From Pseudomonas fluorescens (GTDB lineage: Bacteria > Pseudomonadota > Gammaproteobacteria > Pseudomonadales > Pseudomonadaceae), in NCBI RefSeq assembly GCF_902498195.1, contig NZ_CABVIY010000007.1:62001-126000 (forward strand): a stretch of DNA of 64,000 nucleotides, written 5' to 3'. The translations under genes were made by a program, and so were the position numbers. Below, piece after piece: positions 8,531-17,242 of this stretch (positions within the stretch are counted from its first letter, which is position 1; every line of letters begins with the position of its first letter). The notes beneath the pieces were generated by a model that worked only from the letters and a program-made list of their open reading frames with translations, searched no databases and was not told where the DNA came from.

Positions 8531-9133
8531 ATGACCTCGAATTCGGATTTGCCGCCCTGCTCCATTCTCCTCCTGGCGGGTGGTCGCGGCCAACGGATGG
8601 GCGGTCAGGATAAAGGCCTGGTGCAATGGCAAGGCGAGCCGCTGATCGCACATTTGCACCGCAAGACGCGCCCGCTGAGCGATGACCTGATCATTTCCTG
8701 CAACCGCAATCTTGAAAAATATGCGCCCTACGCCGACCAATTGGTTCACGACGATGAAGGCGATTTCCCCGGGCCGCTGGCCGGTATCCGGGCCGGCCTG
8801 AAAGCGGCTCGTCACACGCACTTGCTGGTCCTGCCGTGTGATGTGCCGCGTATTGATGAGGCGCTGCTGGCCAGCATGCGCGACACCGCCCGCCAGCATC
8901 CCGACAAGCCGTTGATGCTGCGTCATGACGAACACTGGGAACCGTTGTTGTGCGTGATTCCCGTCGCCCTGCTTGAAGATTTCGAAAATGCCTGGAGCGC
9001 CGGTGAGCGCAGCCCGGGGCGGATCATGCGCAAGCTGGGCGCAACTGCGCTACAGTGCCCTGATAACGACCCGCGCCTGGCGAACCTCAACACCCCGGAA
9101 TTGCTAAGCGCACATAACACCGTGTCAGACTGA
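8531..9133 (+). CDS. mobA: Molybdenum cofactor guanylyltransferase MobA
   Basis: 200 aa. MobA joins GMP to Mo-molybdopterin to make the guanine dinucleotide cofactor used by DMSO-reductase-family enzymes. The nucleotidyltransferase signature LLAGGRGQRMGGQDKGL is at residues about 14-30, followed by DDEGDFPGPLAGIRAG and LPCDVPRI. It is divergent from moaB-moeA, so these genes form a compact Mo-cofactor block. Confidence 0.95.
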   Translation: MTSNSDLPPCSILLLAGGRGQRMGGQDKGLVQWQGEPLIAHLHRKTRPLSDDLIISCNRNLEKYAPYADQLVHDDEGDFPGPLAGIRAGLKAARHTHLLVLPCDVPRIDEALLASMRDTARQHPDKPLMLRHDEHWEPLLCVIPVALLEDFENAWSAGERSPGRIMRKLGATALQCPDNDPRLANLNTPELLSAHNTVSD

Positions 9134-9211
9134 CAGCACGCGAGGAACTTGCACGTGTTGCATACGTCTGAAGCTCAGTAAACAGAAGAAATCATTTTCG
9201 GAGACACACCC

Positions 9212-9433
9212 ATGACTCAACGGACCCTGGCCACTTTCATGCTCGCACTGGGCCTCGCTACCCTCGCCGGTTGCGCTTCGCCTACCGTGATCACCTTGAA
9301 TGACGGTCGCGAAATCCAGGCCGTCGACACGCCAAATTATGACAAGGATTCGGGCTTCTACGAATTCGAACAACTCGATGGCAAGCAGACCCGCATCAAC
9401 AAGGATCAGGTTCGCACCGTTAAAGAGTTGTAA
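9212..9433 (+). CDS. YgdI/YgdR family small lipoprotein
   Basis: 73 aa. A signal peptide ends in the lipobox LATLAGC (Cys about residue 22), then comes an SH3-like YgdI/YgdR domain with ITLNDGREIQAVDTP and the tail INKDQVRTVKEL. Such proteins are outer-membrane-anchored and abundant; their function is unresolved. GGAGA lies upstream of the ATG and an intrinsic terminator follows directly. Confidence 0.9.
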   Translation: MTQRTLATFMLALGLATLAGCASPTVITLNDGREIQAVDTPNYDKDSGFYEFEQLDGKQTRINKDQVRTVKEL

Positions 9434-9456
9434 TCTGCGCGGCGACTCCCGGATAC

Positions 9457-9487
9457 AAAAATGCCCCGACTCGTCGGGGCATTTGCT
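9457..9487. terminator. Intrinsic terminator
   Basis: Hairpin ATGCCCCGAC / GTCGGGGCAT with an A-run before it and a short T-rich stretch after it. It lies between the lipoprotein gene and the convergent periplasmic-protein gene and can serve both. Confidence 0.8.
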
Positions 9488-9497
9488 TATCTGATAG

Positions 9498-9776
9498 TTA
9501 CGGGGTCGGTTCTTTCGCCAGCTTGTCCACGCGGGTCAGTGCCTGCGTGGCTTCGGTAATACATCTCTTGTCGTCATTCGCGGCGTTCGCCGCTTCCGCG
9601 CTGGCCTGCATCCGCTTGACTTCCATGCTGGTATTTTCGGACGTGGCTGGCAGGGTCGTCACCTTGTCCCGCAGCTCCTGGAGCTTGATGGTGCAAAGGT
9701 CGTGGTCCGCAGCGAATGCGGGAGAGGCCAACATTGCAGTGCAAATCAACATGCCAGCGAAAACGGTACGTTTCAT
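9498..9776 (-). CDS. Hypothetical small periplasmic protein
   Basis: 92 aa. The ATG at 9776 is preceded by AAGGAG at good spacing and gives a clear Sec signal peptide, MKRTVFAGMLICTAML with cleavage after AFA (about residue 23). The mature part is short, helical and charged, with two cysteines (DLCTIKL and KRCITEA) that could form a disulfide in the periplasm. I do not recognise a named family. It is convergent with the YgdI-type lipoprotein gene. Confidence 0.75.
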   Translation of the reverse strand: MKRTVFAGMLICTAMLASPAFAADHDLCTIKLQELRDKVTTLPATSENTSMEVKRMQASAEAANAANDDKRCITEATQALTRVDKLAKEPTP

Positions 9777-9939
9777 GGGTATCTCCTTGCATGGAAAGCC
9801 TCGGGGCTGCCGAAAGATTCGGCTGCCGTGTCGAGGTCTTTGAACGCCACGGGCGTGGGGCCTGTTCAAATGACTGCAAACCGGCCCATAAATTCGATTT
9901 TTTCAAACCTCGCCCCTGATCGCCCACTGGCCCGATCGA

Positions 9940-10830
9940 TCACCATTGCAGGGTAATTGCGCTCTGAAACTCCCTTTCCTGGCCTGTGACCGGATCCACG
10001 AATTTCAACCCTTGGGCCAGCAGCTTCAAAGGATTGGCGTAATCATCCTCCACATCCTTGAGTACTTGAGGATAGAACGGATCGTTGCAGATACTTGCGC
10101 CCAATGCCGTCATGTGCACCCGCAACTGGTGTTTCTTGCCGGTCACCGGGTAAAGGCCATAACGCCAGAGATCACCCTGCTTCTCCCTGACTTCGACAGC
10201 CGTTTCAGTGTTAGGGGCGCCCGGCCCTTCCTGCATACGGAAGAACGGTTCGCCGTCAATGAGTCGGCTTTTATGAACCAGGGGAAACGAGTGCTCCGGC
10301 AGTGCGCGGGCAATGGCCTCATACCGTTTTTCGATCTGTCGGGAAGGAAACAACGATTGATACGCCGAGCGGCTCTGGGGGTTGGCGGAAAACAACACCA
10401 GTCCCGCCGTATGCCGGTCAATGCGATGCAGGGGCACCAGGTGCGGGTTGTCCAGGCGACGGATCAGCCGTCTGAGCAAGGTCTGTTCGACGTACTCACC
10501 CGCCGGTGTCACGGGCAGGAAATGCGGCTTGTCCGCCACGACCAGATGCTCGTCCGCGTACAGGATCGACTCGACCACCGGGATCGGCTTCTCGTCCGGT
10601 ACTTCGCGGAAATAGTGAATGCGCAGACCTTCCTTGTAGGGAAGGTCCAGGGCGATGGGTGCACCCTGCCCGTCCAGGACGCGGCCACGGGCGATCCGGT
10701 CCAACCATTGTTCTCGACCGATGGCGCTGAAATGCTCGCACAGGCAATCGAAAACGGTCTGCCACGAGCCAGGCGGCAAGTAGAGCGTGCTGGCCTGACT
10801 CTGTGCGGCGGAAAAAGATGAACTGGACAT
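9940..10830 (-). CDS. RluA-family pseudouridine synthase
   Basis: 296 aa. The catalytic signature PLHRIDRHTAGLVLF (about residues 137-151) carries the active-site Asp of the RluA family. ILYADEHLVVADKP and the C-terminal KKHQLRVHMTALGA are also family motifs. These enzymes isomerise specific uridines in rRNA or tRNA; the target here cannot be told from sequence. The ATG at 10830 gives the MSSSSFSAAQ start, preferred over a TTG at 10851. The gene lies 72 bp downstream of the 105-aa unknown that has a LexA box, so it may share that transcript. Confidence 0.9.
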   Translation of the reverse strand: MSSSSFSAAQSQASTLYLPPGSWQTVFDCLCEHFSAIGREQWLDRIARGRVLDGQGAPIALDLPYKEGLRIHYFREVPDEKPIPVVESILYADEHLVVADKPHFLPVTPAGEYVEQTLLRRLIRRLDNPHLVPLHRIDRHTAGLVLFSANPQSRSAYQSLFPSRQIEKRYEAIARALPEHSFPLVHKSRLIDGEPFFRMQEGPGAPNTETAVEVREKQGDLWRYGLYPVTGKKHQLRVHMTALGASICNDPFYPQVLKDVEDDYANPLKLLAQGLKFVDPVTGQEREFQSAITLQW

Positions 10831-10902
10831 ACGGAACGCTCTAACTCTCAATGCAGGGCGGCATTATCCAACAGCGGCGGGAACGAACCTAGCAGAGATT
10901 CC

Positions 10903-11220
10903 TCAGGCAGGAATCCGGTTGCGCGCCGCGGCCTCGGTGTACTCCTTGAGCCAGCGCAGTACGTCGACCGCCTCCCAGCGACTGGGGTCATAAAGCGCAT
11001 ACAACAGGCTCTGGTAGCCCACCACATCCAGTGGCCGGTGGTAGCCGGCGCGCTGGAACAAGGCTTCGATTTCAGCGAAACAGGTATTGAAATGCAGTTT
11101 GTTGAAAGGCGTCTTCCCTTCCGTCACCAGCCCGTCCAGGCGCAATTCGAGGACCGCCTCGCGCACCACGTCCACCGACATCCGGTTCACGCTGCTCTTC
11201 AATTGTTCGACATTAACCAC
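10903..11220 (-). CDS. Uncharacterised 105-aa protein behind a perfect LexA box
   Basis: 105 aa, starting at GTG 11220 with AGAGGG about 8 nt upstream. Mostly helical and soluble: MVNVEQLKSSVNRMSVDVVR, LELRLDGLVTEGKTPFNKLH, then ALYDPSRWEAVDVLRWLKEY. No catalytic motif, signal peptide or membrane segment is visible, and I recognise no family. A 16-bp LexA-type palindrome at 11295-11310, about 75 bp before the start codon, predicts SOS induction. A role in DNA-damage response is inference from that site only. Confidence 0.75.
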   Translation of the reverse strand: MVNVEQLKSSVNRMSVDVVREAVLELRLDGLVTEGKTPFNKLHFNTCFAEIEALFQRAGYHRPLDVVGYQSLLYALYDPSRWEAVDVLRWLKEYTEAAARNRIPA

Positions 11221-11294
11221 GATTTATCCCTCTCACGCCCGGACATGGCTGCTCGCCCCTCAACACAGGGAGCGTAATGCAGCCATCCGGATAA

Positions 11295-11310
11295 CTGTAT
11301 GCGCATACAG
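11295..11310. promoter_or_regulatory. LexA (SOS) box
   Basis: CTGTATGCGCATACAG is a perfect palindrome matching the gammaproteobacterial LexA consensus CTG-N10-CAG with TAT/ATA flanks. It lies about 75 bp upstream of the 105-aa gene on the minus strand. The nearest gene in the other direction is transcribed toward it, so it can only control the minus-strand gene and whatever follows. Confidence 0.75.
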
Positions 11311-11388
11311 TATCCGAATCACACCGTTTAAGCCAAGGGGATCAATCGCCAAGTTCGACCGACGGGATGGCGCCGTCACAAAAATCGA

Positions 11389-11625
11389 TTAACGCAGGAA
11401 GGACACGACATCGTCGGATCCGAACGGCCAGCCCAGCTCAGCCCCGGTGTCGACCCGACGCAATACCGGAATGCGCAGGCTGTAGGCTGCGAACCAGGTC
11501 TCGTCGTCAGCGATGTCCACCAGTTCCACCAGCAGGCCGCGCTCGACAAACTCCATCAACATGGCTTCGGCCACTTCACAGAGGTGACACCCCAGGGTGC
11601 CGAACAGCTGACATTCAGGAGGCAT
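11389..11625 (-). CDS. Glutaredoxin-like (DUF836) protein
   Basis: 78 aa thioredoxin-fold miniature with the N-terminal redox motif GTLGCHLCEVAE (CxxC, residues about 14-17), the cis-proline loop LRIPVLRR and the C-terminal GWPFGSDDVVSFL. This is the DUF836 glutaredoxin-like family, whose electron donors and targets are unknown. It is monocistronic, separated from the ammonium transporter by about 110 bp. Confidence 0.85.
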   Translation of the reverse strand: MPPECQLFGTLGCHLCEVAEAMLMEFVERGLLVELVDIADDETWFAAYSLRIPVLRRVDTGAELGWPFGSDDVVSFLR

Positions 11626-11732
11626 GTGCGCTCAACCAGAAAAATTGAGTGCTTATTCTAGGCCCGCCCCGAAAAACCGTCGAGCGCCCGCGCGCCATGG
11701 CCCGGCAACGACCGGGCCTGACCCGCTGGAAC

Positions 11733-12941
11733 TCAGTCCTGGCTGACAGCGCCGATCTTGTGCACCGACAGATCCGCGCCGTAATACTCTTCTTCCTGGC
11801 TCAAACGCAGGCCATGGAACGCCTTGATCGCGCCATACACCGCGAAGCCACCGGCCAATGCCACACCCACGCCCAGCCCCGTGCCGATCAGCTGGCTGAT
11901 CAGGCTCACCCCGCCCAGCCCACCCAGTGCGCTCTGGCCGAAGATGCCGCAGGCGATCCCGCCCCACACACCGCACAGGCCGTGCAGCGGCCAGACACCC
12001 AATACGTCGTCGATGTGCCATTTGCCCTGGGCGGCGGTAAAGCACCAGACGAACAAAGCCCCGGCAATGGCGCCGGTCACCAGTGCGCCCACAGGGTGCA
12101 TCAAGTCGGAGCCGGCACAGATCGCAACTAGCCCGGCCAGTGGACCGTTGTGCAGAAAGCCCGGGTCATTGCGTCCGACAATCAAGGCCGACACCGTGCC
12201 ACCCACCATGGCCATCAGCGAGTTCACCGCCACCAGTCCGCTGACCCCTTGCAAGGTTTGCGCGCTCATCACGTTGAAACCGAACCAGCCAACGATCAGG
12301 ATCCACGACCCCAATGCCAGAAACGGAATGCTCGACGGCGCGAAGGCCACCAGGCGCCCTTCGCGATATCGACCGTTGCGCGGCCCCAGCAGCAACACCG
12401 CCGCCAGCGCCAGCCAACCGCCCATGGCGTGGACCACCACGGAGCCTGCGAAGTCATGGAAGCTGGCGCCGAAACGCTCCAGCAACCAGGCCTGCAGACC
12501 GAAATTGCCGTTCCAGATCATGCCTTCGAAAAAGGGATAGATGAACGCCACGATCAGTGCTGTCGCGCACAGCTGCGGCACGAACCGCGCACGTTCGGCG
12601 ATGCCGCCGGAAATAATCGCCGGAATGGCCGCAGCAAAGGTCAGCAAAAAGAAAAACTTCACCAGTCCGTAGCCGTGATCGGCATTGATCACGGCCGCCG
12701 GTTGCATAAAGGTCACGCCGTAGGAAATCCAATAGCCTATAAAGAAGTAAGCCAAGGTCGAAACGGCGAAGTCGCTCAGGATCTTCGACAGCGCGTTGAC
12801 CTGGTTTTTTTGTCGAACCGTACCGACTTCGAGAAAGGCGAAACCGGCGTGCATGGCCAGTACCATGACCGCACCGATCAGAATGAACAGCGTATTGGAG
12901 CTATGGACCAGGCTGTCCACAGCGCTTTGCAGGTTTTCCAT
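11733..12941 (-). CDS. amtB: Ammonium transporter (Amt/MEP family)
   Basis: 402 aa inner-membrane channel with about eleven hydrophobic segments. Family marks include HAGFAFLEVGTVRQKN near residue 31 and the pore His pair, the first in DFAGSVVVHAMGG and the second in VWPLHGLCGVWGG. No cleaved periplasmic leader is evident; translation starts MENLQSAVDSLVHSS. There is no glnK beside it, whereas the main amtB of Pseudomonas is usually linked to glnK. This may therefore be a second ammonium transporter. The symbol is for the family. Confidence 0.92.
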   Translation of the reverse strand: MENLQSAVDSLVHSSNTLFILIGAVMVLAMHAGFAFLEVGTVRQKNQVNALSKILSDFAVSTLAYFFIGYWISYGVTFMQPAAVINADHGYGLVKFFFLLTFAAAIPAIISGGIAERARFVPQLCATALIVAFIYPFFEGMIWNGNFGLQAWLLERFGASFHDFAGSVVVHAMGGWLALAAVLLLGPRNGRYREGRLVAFAPSSIPFLALGSWILIVGWFGFNVMSAQTLQGVSGLVAVNSLMAMVGGTVSALIVGRNDPGFLHNGPLAGLVAICAGSDLMHPVGALVTGAIAGALFVWCFTAAQGKWHIDDVLGVWPLHGLCGVWGGIACGIFGQSALGGLGGVSLISQLIGTGLGVGVALAGGFAVYGAIKAFHGLRLSQEEEYYGADLSVHKIGAVSQD

Positions 12942-13266
12942 GGATTAGGCAGACCTTAAGGCTGAAAAAGCACCAAAGCAGTTCGCGCGGGCAATCCATG
13001 CACCAAGTTGTGACGCGCCGACTCACGTGCGTCACTCCCGATGAACCGCTTTGGCGCACAGGGTTCGTCAAGACCAATCACGACCGGCTCATTGGCCCGG
13101 TTTCTGATTGTTGGATTCAAGGTTTCAGGTCAATCGTGCCCGGCAACAGCGCAGTCGCGTTGTCGGGCGCACCACGACATAGCAAAAGATGTACCAGTCA
13201 TTTGTACTGAACCTTCGCACAAGGCTCATACTCGAACGTTTCAGACGCCACTTATGGAGATCACCA
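12942..13266. other. Divergent intergenic region amtB / DUF883 operon
   Basis: 325 bp without a credible gene. An inverted repeat GTGACGC-N12-GCGTCAC spans 13010-13035. It should contain the amtB promoter and the promoter of the three-gene DUF883 operon. Neither could be defined with confidence. Confidence 0.5.
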
Positions 13267-13581
13267 ATGGCCAGCATCAAGGCAAAGACTGCTCAAGAAA
13301 TCCTGATGAACGATTTTCAGACACTGGTCAGCGACACCGAGCGGTTGCTGGAACACACGGCCACCCTGGCAGGTGATCAGGCAGACGAGTTGCGCGAGCA
13401 GATCCATGACAGCCTGCTGCGTGCCCGGGAAACCTTGAAGCTGACGGAAGACTCCCTTCGCGAACGTGGCAAGGCGGCCGTCACCGCCACCGAGGACTAC
13501 GTTCAGGCCAACCCATGGCAATCGGTCGGCATTGCCGCCGGGGTGGGGTTCCTGATCGGTCTGCTGGCGACCCGGCGCTAA
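13267..13581 (+). CDS. DUF883/ElaB/YqjD family membrane-anchored protein
   Basis: 104 aa; ATG at 13267 with GGAG six nt upstream. A long amphipathic helix (residues about 10-75) is followed by the C-terminal family anchor NPWQSVGIAAGVGFLIGLLA and TRR. In E. coli YqjD/ElaB this tail holds the protein in the inner membrane, where it binds ribosomes in stationary phase. First gene of a yqjD-yqjE-yqjK-like trio. The stop is 2 bp before the next start. Confidence 0.9.
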   Translation: MASIKAKTAQEILMNDFQTLVSDTERLLEHTATLAGDQADELREQIHDSLLRARETLKLTEDSLRERGKAAVTATEDYVQANPWQSVGIAAGVGFLIGLLATRR

Positions 13582-13583
13582 TC

Positions 13584-13973
13584 ATGGCGATTGAAGATCT
13601 CGGCTCGTCCACGACGGGCGCCAGTTCCTCATCGCGACGCCTGGGTGCCGCCGTGCTTGGATTGCTGCACAGCCATGTCGAACTGTTCGGCATCGAATTG
13701 CAGGAACAGAAAGCCCGCACCGTCAGCCTGCTGCTATTTGCCGGCCTGGCATTGGTGTTTGCACTGCTGTTGCTGGTGGGGTTGTCGACGCTGGTGCTGA
13801 TCCTGTTTTGGGACACTTACCGCCTCGCCGCCATCATCGGCCTTTGCGTGTTCTATACCCTGGCGGCAGTCTTCTGCGGCATTCGCCTGAGAGCGGCGAT
13901 CTTCGATGAGTCTTCGCCCTTCCACGGCACCCTGGAAGAACTGGCCAACGACCGGGAGCGCCTGTTGCCATGA
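13584..13973 (+). CDS. Phage holin family protein (YqjE-like)
   Basis: 129 aa, two membrane segments (about residues 48-70 and 78-100: VSLLLFAGLALVFALLLLVG and AIIGLCVFYTLAAVFCGIRL) with short cytosolic ends. This is the YqjE/DUF1469 family, named for similarity to phage holins but found as a host membrane protein next to yqjD. The downstream gene starts within its stop codon (ATGA), so expression is coupled. Confidence 0.88.
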   Translation: MAIEDLGSSTTGASSSSRRLGAAVLGLLHSHVELFGIELQEQKARTVSLLLFAGLALVFALLLLVGLSTLVLILFWDTYRLAAIIGLCVFYTLAAVFCGIRLRAAIFDESSPFHGTLEELANDRERLLP

Positions 13974-14311
13974 ACCTGCCTGAACTGCCTCGCAACAGCT
14001 CGCGCGCGGAAATGCGCAAGACGTTGATCCGCTTGCGCATGGAAATGCACCGCCAGGAAATCCGCCACGAATCCGCGCAACTGCTGCAGCCCTTGCACCG
14101 TGTTCGCGGGATGACGCAAAACCTGCATGACGGCCTCGGCATCAAGCACGCTCCCTTGTGGGGCGTGGCGGCGGTTACCCTGCTGGGGTTTCTGACCGGC
14201 AAAGGTGCCAAGGGCGGCGGCACCAGCAGCCTGACTCGGCTGATCCGCCTTGGCACCACGCTGGGGCCGCTGATCAAACTGGTCATGCAAGGCGGTTCGC
14301 GAAAACCCTAA
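13970..14311 (+). CDS. Conserved hypothetical membrane protein, third gene of the yqjD-like operon
   Basis: 113 aa, overlapping the preceding stop as ATGA. The N-terminus is charged and helical (EMRKTLIRLRMEMHRQEIRH). A weak hydrophobic segment LWGVAAVTLLGFLTG near residue 63 is followed by a glycine-rich linker. The position matches YqjK of the enterobacterial yqjDEK set, though sequence identity is not evident. Probably a membrane-associated partner of the two upstream proteins. Confidence 0.75.
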   Translation: MNLPELPRNSSRAEMRKTLIRLRMEMHRQEIRHESAQLLQPLHRVRGMTQNLHDGLGIKHAPLWGVAAVTLLGFLTGKGAKGGGTSSLTRLIRLGTTLGPLIKLVMQGGSRKP

Positions 14312-14437
14312 GCTGTCACTTTCTGGCTAAATTCTTGCACTATCCACGGGATGAACCTCTTTATCGAGGGGTTCAACCCTGTGCGCCTACCCGGTCATCA
14401 GGCTTCATCCAAAAACAAGATCGACTAAGGAGGCCTT

Positions 14438-15601
14438 GTGATCGACGGGCAACCGCTTGCCTGCTTTCAGCCGTTCATCGATACCGCCACCGGCCGTATC
14501 GCCGGTGTCGAGGCACTGGGGCGACTGCGTCAGGCAGATGGTCAGCTGGCATCGGTCGGGCCGTTGTTCGCCGACCCGCGCACCAACGCGGTAGCGCTGC
14601 GCCGCCTGGATCGCCAACTGCGCAATAACGCGTTGAGCCGCCTGCATGAGGCACCCTCCGACTGGTTTCTCAGCCTGAACATTTCCCCTCGCTGGATCAG
14701 CCGCTTGCGCCCGGACCAGCCCTTGCCGAGCCTCAAGCAGCTGGGTAAATACGGTGTCGACCCACGGCGAATCGTCTTCGAGATCACCGAACTGGGGGGT
14801 GATATCCAGCGCCTGGCCCAAGTGGTGGCGCGTTACCGCCTGGCCGGCGCTCGGATTGCGATCGACGACTTCGGTGCCGGTTACTCCCAGCTCGATCGCG
14901 TGCTGGCCCTGCAACCGGACATTCTCAAGCTCGACATGCGTTTGTTCCAGGCGGCCGCATTGGGCGGACCGAGCAGCGACGTGGTCAAGGCCCTGGCACA
15001 AATGGCCGAAAAAACCGGGTGCTGGATCATCGCCGAAGGCGTGGAAACCGACGCACAGCTCAATTTTGCGCTGGAGTGCGGTTCACGTTACGTGCAGGGA
15101 TTTCTGTTTGCCGGGGCACAAGAGGGTTTCTTTTCCAGCGACGCCTTCGTCGAGCGTTTTGCACAACTGCGCCAGGGCTACGTTCAACAAAAACTGGCCG
15201 AGCGCGGTCGGCTGATGATCATGCGCCAGCAACTCAGTGAACTGATGGCGATCCTGCAAGCCTGGGCGCAGGCGCGCGCCCCGCTCAGTGCCCTGCCTCA
15301 ACTGGACGCCTTCCCCTGGCTGCTGCGTTTCTATCAATGCGACCGCCACGGCACACAGCTGACGCCGAACCTGGAATGGCGCAACAACGGCTGGGTCGCC
15401 GACAATCGCTACCTGGGCCATAACTGGTCCTGGCGCCCGTACTTCTATCACCTGCTGGCCGAAGGCTGGGATCAACGGCGGCTGGCCCTCTCCAACACCT
15501 ACCGCGATGCCACCAGCAATCAGTACTGCCTCACCGCCGGGCAATTTTTCGACAATGGGGAACGGTTGCTGCTCATTGATATCGATGCGGTTGGGCTCTA
15601 G
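14438..15601 (+). CDS. EAL-domain c-di-GMP phosphodiesterase with YkuI-type C-terminus
   Basis: 387 aa from GTG 14438 behind a near-perfect TAAGGAGG. The EAL domain (residues about 5-250) keeps its catalytic set: EALGR at 25-29, Asn in LSLNISPRW, Glu in FEITELGG, AIDDFGAGYSQLDR, Lys in ILKLDM and AEGVET. The remaining 130 residues (WLLRFYQCDRHGTQL and NWSWRPYFYHLLAEG) match the PAS/Cache-like YkuI C-terminal domain, a presumed small-ligand sensor. No GGDEF or membrane segment is present, so it is a cytosolic enzyme predicted to hydrolyse c-di-GMP to pGpG. Monocistronic. Confidence 0.9.
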   Translation: MIDGQPLACFQPFIDTATGRIAGVEALGRLRQADGQLASVGPLFADPRTNAVALRRLDRQLRNNALSRLHEAPSDWFLSLNISPRWISRLRPDQPLPSLKQLGKYGVDPRRIVFEITELGGDIQRLAQVVARYRLAGARIAIDDFGAGYSQLDRVLALQPDILKLDMRLFQAAALGGPSSDVVKALAQMAEKTGCWIIAEGVETDAQLNFALECGSRYVQGFLFAGAQEGFFSSDAFVERFAQLRQGYVQQKLAERGRLMIMRQQLSELMAILQAWAQARAPLSALPQLDAFPWLLRFYQCDRHGTQLTPNLEWRNNGWVADNRYLGHNWSWRPYFYHLLAEGWDQRRLALSNTYRDATSNQYCLTAGQFFDNGERLLLIDIDAVGL

Positions 15602-15730
15602 GGTTTCAGGTGTACATGTTGATTGTGCAAATCCTCAATTTCCCCGACGCGGTAACAAATTGAGAACACCCCCTGATCCCCCCTTGCACGTCCCGATACG
15701 AACCGGGAAGCTAGGGACTCAAGTCACCCG

Positions 15731-17074
15731 ATGGAGAGACCCGCCTTGGATTGGCAGACCCTGCTCACCCGCGAACGCCTCGGAAAGCCTCTGCACAGCC
15801 CGCAAGAGCTCGGCCGCAGCCCTTTTCACAAAGACCATGATCGCATCATCTTCTCGGGGGCTTTTCGTCGCCTCGGGCGCAAGACCCAGGTGCATCCGGT
15901 CTCCAGCAACGACCACATCCACACGCGCCTGACGCACTCGCTGGAGGTCAGTTGCGTGGGCCGTTCGCTGGGCATGCGCGTCGGCGAAACCATCCGTGGC
16001 GCCCTCCCCGACTGGTGCGAACCCAGCGACCTGGGAATGGTGGTGCAATCGGCCTGCCTGGCCCATGACATCGGCAACCCGCCCTTTGGTCACTCCGGCG
16101 AGGATGCGATTCGTCACTGGTTCCAGCAGGCCGCCGGGCGTGGCTGGCTGGATGCAATGAGCGAGGCCGAGCGCAATGACTTCCTCAATTTCGAAGGCAA
16201 CGCCCAGGGTTTTCGAGTACTGACTCAGCTGGAGTACCACCAGTTCGACGGCGGCACCCGGCTGACATACGCCACCCTCGGCACTTACCTGAAGTATCCC
16301 TGGACGGCCAGGCATGCCGACTCACTGGGGTACAAAAAACACAAATTCGGCTGCTACCAGAGCGAACTGCCGTTGCTGGAACAGATCGCCCAGAAACTCG
16401 GCCTGCCGCAACTCGAAGAGCAGCGCTGGGCGCGGCATCCACTGGTGTACCTGATGGAGGCCGCCGATGACATCTGCTATGCGTTGATCGACCTTGAAGA
16501 CGGCCTGGAAATGGCGTTGCTGGAGTACGCCGAGGTCGAGTCCCTGCTACTGGACCTGGTGGGCGATGATCTACCGGAAACCTACCGGCAGCTTGGCCCC
16601 GGGGATTCTCGCCGGCGCAAACTGGCCATCCTGCGTGGCAAGGCCATCGAGCACCTGACCAACGCCGCCGCCCGTGCCTTTGTCGAACAGCAAGACGCGC
16701 TGCTCGCCGGTGCACTGCCCGGCGATCTGGTCGAACACATGCACGGCCCGGCCAAACGTTGCGTCCTGAATGCAAAAGACATGGCACGCAAGAAAATCTT
16801 CCAGGACAAGCGCAAGACCCTGCACGAAATCGGCGCCTACACCACCCTGGAAATACTGCTCAATGCCTTCTGTGGCGCGGCGCTTGAGCAACATGGCGGT
16901 CGCACGCCATCCTTCAAGAGTCGGCGGGTCCTTGATCTTCTGGGCAACAATGCACCCGATCCACAGGGTCCTTTGCACGCCTCGTTCATGCGAATGATCG
17001 ACTTCATCGCGGGCATGACGGACAGCTACGCCAGCGACATGGCATTGGAAATGACAGGGCGCTCCAGTCGCTGA
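15731..17074 (+). CDS. Deoxyguanosinetriphosphate triphosphohydrolase-like protein (dNTPase)
   Basis: 447 aa HD-superfamily dNTP triphosphohydrolase, the length of the dgt-like type 2 family. N-terminal signatures are FHKDHDRIIFSGAFRRLGRK and THSLEVSCVGRSLG. The metal-binding HD is in LAHDIGNPPFGHSGED, and DDICYALIDLEDG lies downstream. It would cleave dNTPs to nucleoside and tripolyphosphate, affecting dNTP pools. The ATG at 15731 lacks a strong ribosome-binding site but matches the family N-terminus. Monocistronic. Confidence 0.9.
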   Translation: MERPALDWQTLLTRERLGKPLHSPQELGRSPFHKDHDRIIFSGAFRRLGRKTQVHPVSSNDHIHTRLTHSLEVSCVGRSLGMRVGETIRGALPDWCEPSDLGMVVQSACLAHDIGNPPFGHSGEDAIRHWFQQAAGRGWLDAMSEAERNDFLNFEGNAQGFRVLTQLEYHQFDGGTRLTYATLGTYLKYPWTARHADSLGYKKHKFGCYQSELPLLEQIAQKLGLPQLEEQRWARHPLVYLMEAADDICYALIDLEDGLEMALLEYAEVESLLLDLVGDDLPETYRQLGPGDSRRRKLAILRGKAIEHLTNAAARAFVEQQDALLAGALPGDLVEHMHGPAKRCVLNAKDMARKKIFQDKRKTLHEIGAYTTLEILLNAFCGAALEQHGGRTPSFKSRRVLDLLGNNAPDPQGPLHASFMRMIDFIAGMTDSYASDMALEMTGRSSR

Positions 17075-17242
17075 TGGACGCCCTTTGATCCACCGCTACG
17101 TCACAGGTAATGGCCAATCAGCCGTGAAAAACCAAATGCACTCAACGTTCGATGAATCCCCCTACAACGGATGTCGCCTGAACTGATCGATTGCCGGCTA
17201 TCCAGGCGAAACAATCACCGGTCCTTTGTTCAATAAATAACC

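Noticed and set aside
12961..12975. Sigma-54-like GG-N10-GC spacing upstream of amtB
   Set aside because: The match outside the GG/GC is poor, and a start about 12 bp downstream would leave a leader too short to include the ribosome-binding site.
13584..13973. Holin annotation as a prophage sign
   Set aside because: The YqjE-type protein is a normal host membrane protein in a yqjD-like operon; no other phage genes are nearby.
14350..14400. GGGGTTCAACCCTG resembling a tRNA T-arm
   Set aside because: No acceptor, D-arm or anticodon stem can be folded around it; it is part of a simple hairpin before the EAL gene.
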